Below, in pieces: positions 42,238 to 50,308 of a DNA stretch of 64,000 bases; the stretch's first letter is position 1, and each line of letters begins with the position of its first letter. The position numbers and the translations under genes are program-made. The notes under the pieces are model-generated. The model had not been told where the DNA came from. It saw only the letters and a list, made by a program, of their open reading frames with translations, and searched no databases. Location of the stretch: positions 716,393 to 780,392 of the forward strand of contig JAMPDX010000001.1 in the NCBI GenBank assembly GCA_023665425.1. The letters are read 5' to 3'. This DNA comes from Muribaculaceae bacterium. Its GTDB lineage: Bacteria > Bacteroidota > Bacteroidia > Bacteroidales > Muribaculaceae.

Positions 42238-45200
42238 ATGAGAAAACTGTTTTTAACCTCAATGGCTGTAGCTGCTGTGGTATGTGCTGCCCAGGTGCAG
42301 GCACGTACTGTGTCAGGTATTGTCGTTGATGCCGGGACAGGAGAGACCGTCATCGGTGCGACAGTGATGCCCATCGGAGGTGGCCAAGGTGTGGCTACCG
42401 ACTTCGACGGTAACTTCACTCTCAATGTCCCCGACAACGTCAAGACAGCTCGTATCAGTGCTGTTGGCTACAAGGAGCAGGTGGTAAACCTCAGCTCTTC
42501 TATGCGTGTAGAGCTTGCTCCTACCTCCTCTACACTCGATGAGACAATTGTTATCGGTTACGGTACTGCTACCAAGGAGTCACTGACCGGTTCTGTTGCC
42601 GTAGTCGGTGCCAAGGAGATTGAAGAGCGTCCCGTCACCAATGCCATGAGCGCTCTTGAGGGTAATGCTCCCGGTGTGCAGGTGAACTCAACTACCGGTG
42701 CTCCCGGTTCATCTCCCTCCATCGTGGTGCGTGGTTCCGGTACACTGACCGGTAGCACAACTCCCCAGTATGTAGTCGACGGCGTTGTATTTAACGGTGA
42801 CATGGCCGATATCAACCCCGCTGACGTGGAGTCTATCACAGTACTTAAGGATGCCGCTTCTTGCGCCATCTATGGTGTGCGTGGTGCCAATGGTGTGATC
42901 TTGGTGACTACCAAGAAGGCTAAAGGTGTAGGCAAAGCTGAGGTGACACTGCAGGTACGCGAGGGTATGTATACTCGCGGTCTTCCCGAATATGACCGTC
43001 TGAACACAGACGAGTGGATGAAGGTGATGTTTAATGCCAAGGCTAATGAGCTCGTCGCAACCATGCCCGCTAAATATCCCGATGTTGCCACTGCCAATGC
43101 TTATCTGAAAGACAACTTCATCGATGGTTATCTGCAGGGCCAGAACCTCTATAACGCTCCCGCAGATCAGGTATTCGACGAGAACGGCAATGTTATCGCT
43201 TCCGTGCTCCCCGGGTATCTCGGCGACCTCGACTGGTGGAAGGCAGTGTCTCGCACCGGTTTCCGTCAGGAGTACAACTTGAACGTCACTGCCGCTCAAG
43301 AGAAATATAACATGTTTGCATCAGTTGGCTATTTGAACGAGAAAGGCTATATGCTAAAGAGCGACTTTGAGCGCTTCAATGGTCGCTTCAATGTCAACTT
43401 CACTCCCACAAGCTACTTGCGTGCCGGTGTGAACTTGAACGCCAGCTATCAGACTTCACAAAGTATGCAGGGCGCCGGCACAGTCGCTATTGTCAACCCC
43501 TTCCAGACTCAGTTCTATGCCCCCATCTTCCCCTACTATGAGCACGACGCTGATGGTAATGTTATATATGATGAGAAGGGCAACCCCATGTGGAACCTGC
43601 GCGGTCGCTTTGATAACCGTAACGTAGCATTCGAGCTCCGTCACAATGAGACTAACTCAAACGCCGGTGTTATCGACGCTAACGCCTACGCCACTGCCGT
43701 GCTCCCCTATGGCTTCGAGCTGACTATCCGCGGCAACATGAACCGCACATATTCTCATGCTTACCAGTATCAGAACAATCTGCTCGGTGACGCTTATCCT
43801 ACCGGCCGTCTTATTGACGCCAACAGCCAGAGCCGTTACCACACATTCATGCAGAACTTGAACTGGTATCACCAGTATGGCAACGATGAGCACATGCACT
43901 CTATCGACGTAGTACTCGGTCACGAGAATACCACAATATGGTCTGCTTCACAGCAGTTCGTGATGACAGACCAAATTGAGGATGACTACTATGCAGCAGA
44001 CAACTTCACCACTCCTCAGGGTACTCCCGAGGGTACCTACGGTGAGTCTCGCTCAGAGTCTTATCTGGGTCGTGCCCGTTACAACTATAACAGCAAGTAC
44101 TTCTTGGAGGCATCTCTGCGTCGTGATGGTTCAGACCGCTTCCACAAGGATAACCGCTGGGGTACATTCTGGAGCGTCGGTGCAGGTTGGGTATTCTCTC
44201 AGGAGAAATTCATGGAGAATCTCCACTGGGTTAACTACGCCAAGTTGCGCTTCGCTTACGGTACTGTAGGTAACTACCTGTCAGCTCCCGCAATGTCTTA
44301 CTCTTCACTCTACGCTTCAGGTACATTCTCTAACCTCCCCTTCCTGATCCGTTCTACTATTGGTAACCCCAACCTGAAGTGGGAAGGCCAGGCCACTCTC
44401 GATATAGGTATCGAAGGTACTCTGTTCAATAACCGACTGAACTTCTCTATCGGCTACTTCGACAAGTCTTCCGATGACCTCATCTATGACCTGCAAACTC
44501 CTCTGTCAATGGGTGTACAACCCTGGTCCGGTTCAACTCTGACCATCCCCACAAACATCGGTAAGGTAGCTAACCGTGGTTGGGAGATCTCATTCAACGG
44601 CGTGATTATGCAGAATCAGGACCTGTTGTGGACCGGTTCTCTTGACATGTCATTCGTCAAGAATAAAGTCGTTCGCCTCCCGGTTGAGGGTCAAGACATC
44701 AACAACGCTATGATGCGTTGGTCTGTAGGCCGCTCCAAATATTCATGGTACACTTACTCATGGGTAGGTGTTGACCAGATGACCGGTAAGTCTCTCTATG
44801 AGATGAACTATGATGAGTATGCTTACTACTACAAGACACTCTCTGACTATGACGATGATAAGATTCAGGAAATGTGGGAAGAGAATGTTGAGAACGCAAC
44901 AAACACTAACTCAATCGTTGAAATCAACGGTAAGAAGTATGTGACCGATACAGCTTATGCTACCCGCACATGGCATGGCACTTCAATGCCTACTGTTTAC
45001 GGTTCATTCGGTTCTAACATCTCTTGGAAGAATATCAACTTCGGCTTCCTGTTCACTTACAGTATCGGCGGTAAGGTATTCGATGCTTACTACCAGACTT
45101 TGATGTCAGTCAACTCAAATACCAGCGCTTACCACAAGGATGCACTCAAGGCTTGGACCGGAATACCCGAGGGTATGACAGCCGACAGCCCCAACCGCAT

Positions 45201-45513
45201 CGACCCCAATGGTATACCTGTAAACAATGGTCCTGACACTCAGAAGAACAATGCCAACTCTACTCGCTTCTTGACAAGCGCTTCATGGCTCGTGCTCAAG
45301 AACATCAACCTGAGCTACTCTCTGCCCCAGAACTGGGTTAAGGCTATCGAGCTGTCAAGCCTCAATGTAGGTGTGACTATCGAGAACCTCTTCACAGTGG
45401 CAGGCCGCAAGGGTCTCAACCCCTCTATGACTTACTCAGGCCAGCAGGATTCAAGTACTCCCGGCTATATGACAAACCGCGTGTTCTCATTCCAGCTCAC
45501 TGCTAAGTTCTAA
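42238..45513 (+). CDS. susC: SusC/RagA-type TonB-dependent outer-membrane transporter
   Basis: A 1091-residue outer-membrane receptor. Signal peptide (1-22, ending VQA), a carboxypeptidase-regulatory-like domain (about 23-105, VSGIVVDAGTGETVIGATV), the TonB-box-like stretch ETIVIGYGTATKESLTGSV (about 103-121), a plug (about 122-235 with GAPGSSPSIVVRGSGTL and the hallmark VLKDAASCAIYGVRGANGVI), and a 22-strand barrel to the C-terminus (ending FSFQLTAKF). With the SusD partner it forms a TonB-driven importer of a glycan or oligopeptide. No hydrolase, sensor or sigma factor adjoins it, so the substrate is unknown. Confidence 0.95.
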   Translation: MRKLFLTSMAVAAVVCAAQVQARTVSGIVVDAGTGETVIGATVMPIGGGQGVATDFDGNFTLNVPDNVKTARISAVGYKEQVVNLSSSMRVELAPTSSTLDETIVIGYGTATKESLTGSVAVVGAKEIEERPVTNAMSALEGNAPGVQVNSTTGAPGSSPSIVVRGSGTLTGSTTPQYVVDGVVFNGDMADINPADVESITVLKDAASCAIYGVRGANGVILVTTKKAKGVGKAEVTLQVREGMYTRGLPEYDRLNTDEWMKVMFNAKANELVATMPAKYPDVATANAYLKDNFIDGYLQGQNLYNAPADQVFDENGNVIASVLPGYLGDLDWWKAVSRTGFRQEYNLNVTAAQEKYNMFASVGYLNEKGYMLKSDFERFNGRFNVNFTPTSYLRAGVNLNASYQTSQSMQGAGTVAIVNPFQTQFYAPIFPYYEHDADGNVIYDEKGNPMWNLRGRFDNRNVAFELRHNETNSNAGVIDANAYATAVLPYGFELTIRGNMNRTYSHAYQYQNNLLGDAYPTGRLIDANSQSRYHTFMQNLNWYHQYGNDEHMHSIDVVLGHENTTIWSASQQFVMTDQIEDDYYAADNFTTPQGTPEGTYGESRSESYLGRARYNYNSKYFLEASLRRDGSDRFHKDNRWGTFWSVGAGWVFSQEKFMENLHWVNYAKLRFAYGTVGNYLSAPAMSYSSLYASGTFSNLPFLIRSTIGNPNLKWEGQATLDIGIEGTLFNNRLNFSIGYFDKSSDDLIYDLQTPLSMGVQPWSGSTLTIPTNIGKVANRGWEISFNGVIMQNQDLLWTGSLDMSFVKNKVVRLPVEGQDINNAMMRWSVGRSKYSWYTYSWVGVDQMTGKSLYEMNYDEYAYYYKTLSDYDDDKIQEMWEENVENATNTNSIVEINGKKYVTDTAYATRTWHGTSMPTVYGSFGSNISWKNINFGFLFTYSIGGKVFDAYYQTLMSVNSNTSAYHKDALKAWTGIPEGMTADSPNRIDPNGIPVNNGPDTQKNNANSTRFLTSASWLVLKNINLSYSLPQNWVKAIELSSLNVGVTIENLFTVAGRKGLNPSMTYSGQQDSSTPGYMTNRVFSFQLTAKF

Positions 45514-45542
45514 AAACTAATCTTTCGCAGACAAAAGAAACA

Positions 45543-45618
45543 AGTCTAAGGGTTTACTGGCTTCCCCTCGTTGTGGGCGTCTTAATCCCGGCAACAGTGA
45601 GCTTTAGGCCCTTAGACT
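45543..45618 (+). other. Long-range stem-loop between susC and susD
   Basis: A 10-bp perfect stem AGTCTAAGGG (45543-45552) / CCCTTAGACT (45609-45618) enclosing 56 nt. No T-run follows. It may attenuate or stabilise the susC part of the mRNA relative to susD. Confidence 0.5.
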
Positions 45619-45656
45619 GAAAAACAATTTGCGAAACTTAAATTAAAGACAAACAA

Positions 45657-47378
45657 ATGAATATCAAAAATATTTTCAAATCAGCTGCAATCCTCGGTGT
45701 GGGCTCTTTGATGATGACTGGTTGTGCAAGTGACTATCTTGACACTCCCTACCACGGAATTGTCGATGCCGAAAATATTGCGTCCACTGTAGACAATGCA
45801 CGTGCCACTCTGCAGGGAGCTGCCTCCTCAATGGCTGTAATGTGGAGCAACAACAGTACAGGCCCTGCACAGGCACTCATTCAGGGTGAGACAGGTCTCT
45901 CATACTATATGGGTGAGATCCCCGGCTCTGACTGCTATGTCAACTTCATCTATGATCAGGCTCCCGCATGGATTCTGCTCTACAACACTCAGCCCGGCGC
46001 TCTCAACAATGGTAACTATGTGTGGAACGAACCTATGTGGCTCTACTGCTACTCTCTCATCAATCAGATGAATGAGCTTATAGCCGGGATCGACAACGCC
46101 GAGGGGGATGCCCAGGAGCGTGAGTTCATCAAAGGCCAGGCTTACACTATCCGTGCTCACTGCTACTGGCGTCTGCTCCAGCTTTATGCTCCCCGTTGGG
46201 AAGACTCCAACAATGGCGAGAAGTTGAGCTCTGTTGTGCTACGCACAGTGCCCGGCCAGCCCAAGGAGATGGAAGTTTCTCCCATGAACGATGTGCTTAA
46301 CTTAATCTATTCTGACCTCAATACTGCTATCGAGGCCTACGGTAAAGCCGGCAATCAGAAGCGTCTGGTAAATTATGCTCCTGACTTGAATGTCTGCTAT
46401 GGTGTTTATGCTCGTGTAGCTGCGCTGAAGCATGATTGGGCTACTTGCCGCGACATGGCAGAAAAGGCTCAGCAGGGCAAACGCCTCTCTACTGTGGCTG
46501 AGAGTATGTCCGGTTACAACTCATTCGTTGATGGCTCATGGCTGTGGTGCCCCTCATTTGATGAGGTGGATAACGCCATCTATGGTAACTGGTGTACATT
46601 CTTCGGCTGTAACTCATACGGTGCCGTCAATGACAACTATACCAATTCTATTGACATCACACTGTATCGTCAGATACCTGAGGGCGATAAACGTCGCGAA
46701 TGGTGGCTCACCGTTGACAAGCTGGCAGGTGTAAATCAGGCAATGGCTTACAACAGCAAGACTGTCAACCAGGTAACTCAGAAGTTTACTGCTGCCGCGC
46801 TTATCCGTGCTGCACGCACATGGCTTGATGATCATCAGAACACTTATAAGCTCCCCGGTGACAAGGCTTATAGCGGTGAAAACAAAACTACCACACTGCG
46901 CGATGGTGCTCAGGTTAAATTCTGGGTAGATGGTCTCACCGGTCAGAACAAGCGTGCTCAAGTGCCTTTCATGCGTACAGCTGAGATGCTTCTCTATCAA
47001 GCAGAGGCTTGCGCAGAGCTCGGTGATGCTCCTACAGCTCAGAAGCTCCTTGAGAAGCTCAACACTGTATACAACCCCAATTACAAGTGTACAGCTACCG
47101 GTCAGGACCTGATCAATGAGATCCGCCTGTATCGTCGTATCGAGCTTTGGGGCGAGGGTTTCTGCTGGTTCGACCTCAAACGCTGGAACATCCCCCTGCA
47201 GCGTAAGGCTTGGGAGGCTGGCAACGTTAACTCAGGTAACTGGCCCGAGCCTCTCGCTGTAACAGTTCCTGTGACTCAGAACAACGGCTGGCGTTATGGT
47301 ATACCCTTGTACGAGCGTACTTACAACGTAGCTATCACCACTCCTATCCCCGGTGAATCGCTTACAACTAATAAGTAA
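45657..47378 (+). CDS. susD: SusD/RagB-type surface nutrient-binding lipoprotein
   Basis: A 573-residue lipoprotein, signal MNIKNIFKSAAILGVGSLMM with lipobox Cys23 (TGC). The mature protein begins ASDYLDTPYHG and shows the SusD TPR-like helices (for example REFIKGQAYTIRAHCYWRLL QLYAPRWE, the conserved helix pair) and the C-terminal RIELWGEGFCWFDLKRWNIP segment that is diagnostic for RagB/SusD. It caps the SusC barrel on the cell surface and selects substrate. It lies 143 nt after susC in the same orientation, and three hairpins follow. Confidence 0.95.
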   Translation: MNIKNIFKSAAILGVGSLMMTGCASDYLDTPYHGIVDAENIASTVDNARATLQGAASSMAVMWSNNSTGPAQALIQGETGLSYYMGEIPGSDCYVNFIYDQAPAWILLYNTQPGALNNGNYVWNEPMWLYCYSLINQMNELIAGIDNAEGDAQEREFIKGQAYTIRAHCYWRLLQLYAPRWEDSNNGEKLSSVVLRTVPGQPKEMEVSPMNDVLNLIYSDLNTAIEAYGKAGNQKRLVNYAPDLNVCYGVYARVAALKHDWATCRDMAEKAQQGKRLSTVAESMSGYNSFVDGSWLWCPSFDEVDNAIYGNWCTFFGCNSYGAVNDNYTNSIDITLYRQIPEGDKRREWWLTVDKLAGVNQAMAYNSKTVNQVTQKFTAAALIRAARTWLDDHQNTYKLPGDKAYSGENKTTTLRDGAQVKFWVDGLTGQNKRAQVPFMRTAEMLLYQAEACAELGDAPTAQKLLEKLNTVYNPNYKCTATGQDLINEIRLYRRIELWGEGFCWFDLKRWNIPLQRKAWEAGNVNSGNWPEPLAVTVPVTQNNGWRYGIPLYERTYNVAITTPIPGESLTTNK

Positions 47379-47385
47379 TCCAATT

Positions 47386-47473
47386 CCTCAGACCGGACAG
47401 GTCTGAGCACCAACTATATCAGACTCCGCGTCTGATCTCCATAAGGTCGAGGCCCTTTCGGGTCCCGACCTTA
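47386..47473 (+). terminator. Cluster of three hairpins ending the susCD operon
   Basis: CTCAGACC/GGTCTGAG near 47386-47407, ATCAGAC/GTCTGAT near 47417-47436, and a larger stem TAAGGTCGAGGCCC/complement at 47442-47473 (two mismatches) followed by CGTTTTGTT. The last is a plausible rho-independent terminator; the first two may slow decay. Confidence 0.7.
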
Positions 47474-47511
47474 CGTTTTGTTCGGGTTCACATATTTTTA
47501 GTTAAAATGGC

Positions 47512-47541
47512 TTGTGAAGTCGAAATTTTTTCGTAACTTTG
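47512..47541 (+). promoter_or_regulatory. Promoter of rpsA with long leader
   Basis: TTG (47512-47514), a 19-bp spacer and TAACTTTG (47534-47541) match the consensus. The leader to the ATG at 47798 is about 250 nt and contains a hairpin at 47592-47612 (ACTTGCT/AGCAGGT). No known ribosomal-protein leader is recognised, but the length suggests regulation. Confidence 0.65.
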
Positions 47542-47797
47542 CACCACTCAAAGAGCGCATTGTGCGTTGCGATAAACTGAATCTACGTATAACTTGCTGG
47601 TTATAAGCAGGTAAAGCGCTAATCAGCAAGAAGCCATGTAAGCGTCTACAAACTCAGTATAGAGTTAAACTGCGAAGGCTTGGGATTGTCTGAGGCACGA
47701 TAGCTTGGAGAGGATGAGTTAATTAATTTATTATGAACCTGACGGGCTGATGAATGATAATGTCAGTCTGTCGTAAAACAAACAAATTCGTTTCTAA

Positions 47798-49591
47798 ATG
47801 AGCGAACTTAAAAACACTCCCATCGAGGACTTCGATTGGGATGCCTATGAAAATGGCGAAACTGCGGGCGAAAAGAGCCGCGAGGAGCTGATGAAGAGCT
47901 ACGATGAGACTCTTAACACCGTAAAAGACAAAGACGTAACCGAAGGTACCGTTATCGCAATCAACAAGCGCGAAGTAGTGGTTAACATCGGCTACAAATC
48001 AGATGGTGTCATTTCCATCTCAGAATTCCGCTACAATCCCGACCTTAAGGTTGGCGATAAGGTGGAAGTCTATATCGAAAATCAGGAAGACAAGAAGGGT
48101 CAGTTGGTACTCTCACACCGCAAGGCTTGCGCCTCACGCAGCTGGGAGCGTGTCAACAAAGCTCTGGAGAACGACGAGGTTATCACCGGTTATGTTAAGT
48201 GCCGCACTAAGGGTGGTATGATTGTAGACGTATTCGGTATCGAAGCATTCTTGCCCGGCAGCCAGATCGACGTTCGTCCTATCCGCGACTACGATATGTA
48301 TGTTGACAAGACTATGGAGTTCAAGGTTGTGAAGATCAACCAGGAGTACCGTAATGTTGTTGTCAGCCACAAGGCCCTCATTGAGGCCGAGCTCGAGCAG
48401 CAGAAGAAGGAGATCATCTCCAAGCTCGAGAAGGGTCAGGTACTCGAGGGTACAGTCAAGAATATCACACCCTACGGTGTATTCATCGACCTTGGTGGTG
48501 TGGATGGTCTGGTACACATCACAGACCTCAGCTGGGGCCGCGTAAGCGATCCTAAGGAGGTAGTAAGCCTCGACCAGAAGCTGAATGTCGTAATCCTCGA
48601 CTTTGACGATGAGAAGAAGCGCATCGCTCTTGGTCTGAAGCAGCTCATGCCTCATCCCTGGGATGCTCTCGATCCTAACCTCAAGGTTGGCGACCACGTT
48701 AAGGGTAAGGTTGTCGTTATGGCCGACTACGGTGCATTCGTTGAGATCGCTCCCGGTGTGGAGGGTCTGATCCACGTCAGCGAGATGAGCTGGAGCCAGC
48801 ACCTGCACAGTGCTCAGGACTTCATGAAGGTGGGCGACGAGGTAGAGGCAGTAATCCTGACTCTCGACCGCGACGAGCGTAAGATGAGCCTTGGCGTTAA
48901 GCAGCTCAAGAAGGACCCCTGGGAGGATATCGAAACCCGTTATCCCATCGGCAGCAAGCACACAGCCAAGGTGCGCAATTTCACTAACTTCGGCGTATTT
49001 GTTGAAATCGAGGAGGGCGTAGATGGCCTCATCCACATTTCAGACCTGAGCTGGACTAAGAAGATCAAACACCCCAGCGAGTTCACTAAGGTAGGTAGCA
49101 ACATCGATGTTCAGGTGCTCGAGATAGACAAGGACAACCGTCGTCTCTCTCTTGGCCACAAGCAGCTCGAGGAGAATCCTTGGGAGGTATTTGAGACTGT
49201 CTTCACAGTAGGCTCAGTACACGAGGGTACTATAATCGAGGTTATGGACAAGGGCGCAGTCATCGCACTTGAGTATGGTGTAGAGGGCTTCGCAACACCC
49301 AAGCATCTTGTTAAGGAGGATGGCTCACAGGCTAAGCTTGATGAGAAGCTCCCCTTCAAGGTTATCGAGTTTAACAAGGATAGCAAGCGCATCATTCTCA
49401 GCCACAGCCGTATCCGCGAGGATGCCGAGAAGGCAGAGCGTCGCGCTGCTAACAACGAGGCTCGCAAGAACCGTGCACCTCGCGCAGAGAAGGAAGAGAA
49501 GCTGATAGCTCCCACCATTGAGAAGACAACTCTTGGTGACCTTGACGCACTCCAGGCTCTCAAGGAGAAACTCGCCGCTGAGGAGAAGTAA
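47798..49591 (+). CDS. rpsA: 30S ribosomal protein S1
   Basis: A 597-residue S1 protein with six S1 RNA-binding repeats, for example VNIGYKSDGVISISEF near 70, GVFIDLGGVDGLVHITDLSW near 230, GAFVEIAPGVEGLIHVSEMSW near 315 and GVFVEIEEGVDGLIHISDLSW near 400. The first two are divergent and contact the ribosome, as is usual. The C-terminus is basic then acidic (RRAANNEARKNRAPRAEKEE). In Bacteroidetes, where Shine-Dalgarno pairing is weak, S1 is expected to matter for start-site choice. Strong, codon-biased gene; terminator at 49619-49645. Confidence 0.97.
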   Translation: MSELKNTPIEDFDWDAYENGETAGEKSREELMKSYDETLNTVKDKDVTEGTVIAINKREVVVNIGYKSDGVISISEFRYNPDLKVGDKVEVYIENQEDKKGQLVLSHRKACASRSWERVNKALENDEVITGYVKCRTKGGMIVDVFGIEAFLPGSQIDVRPIRDYDMYVDKTMEFKVVKINQEYRNVVVSHKALIEAELEQQKKEIISKLEKGQVLEGTVKNITPYGVFIDLGGVDGLVHITDLSWGRVSDPKEVVSLDQKLNVVILDFDDEKKRIALGLKQLMPHPWDALDPNLKVGDHVKGKVVVMADYGAFVEIAPGVEGLIHVSEMSWSQHLHSAQDFMKVGDEVEAVILTLDRDERKMSLGVKQLKKDPWEDIETRYPIGSKHTAKVRNFTNFGVFVEIEEGVDGLIHISDLSWTKKIKHPSEFTKVGSNIDVQVLEIDKDNRRLSLGHKQLEENPWEVFETVFTVGSVHEGTIIEVMDKGAVIALEYGVEGFATPKHLVKEDGSQAKLDEKLPFKVIEFNKDSKRIILSHSRIREDAEKAERRAANNEARKNRAPRAEKEEKLIAPTIEKTTLGDLDALQALKEKLAAEEK

Positions 49592-49618
49592 TCCGCATCA
49601 ATAGATGAAAACCCATAG

Positions 49619-49645
49619 CCGGGTTGCAGCCACGCTGCAACCCGG
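49619..49645 (+). terminator. Terminator of rpsA
   Basis: A perfect 11-bp stem CCGGGTTGCAG / CTGCAACCCGG with a 5-nt loop, followed by TATTTTTA. Confidence 0.92.
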
Positions 49646-49751
49646 TATTTTTATCCCTGTGATCCATGAAAGTAGCACACATCCCCAGTGTAGTGAGCTG
49701 TCACTCCGGTAGGGCAGCTTAAAGTATCGTTGGTTTTACAATTTCCATTTA

Positions 49752-50012
49752 CAAGCAGTAAATCGGCGGCCTGCGCACGCCTTTCGTTTGCTCACTCAAC
49801 CCCGCACACCCACGGCTATCGCCGCGTGTGTACGGGGTTACTATAAGTCGGTGTCCTTACGGAAACTACTAACCATAACATATTCAATAGAATACTACCT
49901 GCGAAACTTGAATTATAAGTCTGTGTCCTTACGAACACTCCTAACCATAACATATTCAATAGAATACTACCTGCGAAACTTGAATTATAAGTCGGTGTCC
50001 ATGCGGACACTG
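49752..50012 (-). repeat. Dispersed palindromic repeat, copy E, with 72-bp tandem units
   Basis: Inverted relative to copies B and D: CAGTAAATCGGCGGCCTGCG at 49756-49775, GC-rich hairpin at 49798-49839, then TATAAGTCGGTGTCC units starting at 49842, 49914 and 49986 (period exactly 72 bp; two full units and a partial third). Each unit ends with GCGAAACTTGAAT. Only the first unit is adjacent to the hairpin, so the array probably grew by duplication of the repeat's outer arm. Confidence 0.8.
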
Positions 50013-50252
50013 CTAAATTTGACGATTGGCGGTTGTGGCACATTATGTTTAGAACTGTGTGTATGGAGAATGCAGGGCCGCGGTCGCCACAGGCGAAGAA
50101 CCTAACGGTGCAATTGTGGGAATCATAGTGCGGCATTTGCGGCGATCAACTTAACGAGCCTACTGAGCGAAGTAATGGGGACATTATAGGGATAAGGTGA
50201 TATTTTTGGGGGAGGGGAATGGTGGGTTAAAGGAGAGGGTAAGATGTAAATA
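50013..50252. other. Intergenic remainder without recognisable gene
   Basis: GC-rich then G-rich sequence between the repeat array and the terminator of the C10 peptidase gene. The short frames crossing it are low-complexity and consist mainly of repeat-derived sequence. Nothing else is seen. Confidence 0.4.
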
Positions 50253-50276
50253 GGGGAGCTGCGTGGGCAGCTCCCC
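50253..50276 (-). terminator. Terminator of the C10 peptidase operon
   Basis: A perfect 10-bp stem GGGGAGCTGC / GCAGCTCCCC with a 4-nt loop; on the minus strand it is followed by TATTTACAT, a weak T-run. It lies 33 nt past the stop at 50309. Confidence 0.75.
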
Positions 50277-50308
50277 GTGTATGGAGAATTGGGAATGGTC
50301 GGGATGGA

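Noticed and set aside
48134..49036. A 300-codon minus-strand frame inside rpsA
   Set aside because: It arises from the codon bias of rpsA on the other strand; the Leu/Val/Asp-rich product shows no domain.
49842..50012. Possible CRISPR array
   Set aside because: Units are contiguous 72-bp repeats with no unique spacers, and no cas gene is near.
49788..50136. Two overlapping frames of about 105 codons in the repeat array
   Set aside because: Both are repeat sequence read in frame (YKSVSLRTLLTITYSIEYYL units) because 72 is a multiple of three; there is no other evidence of coding.
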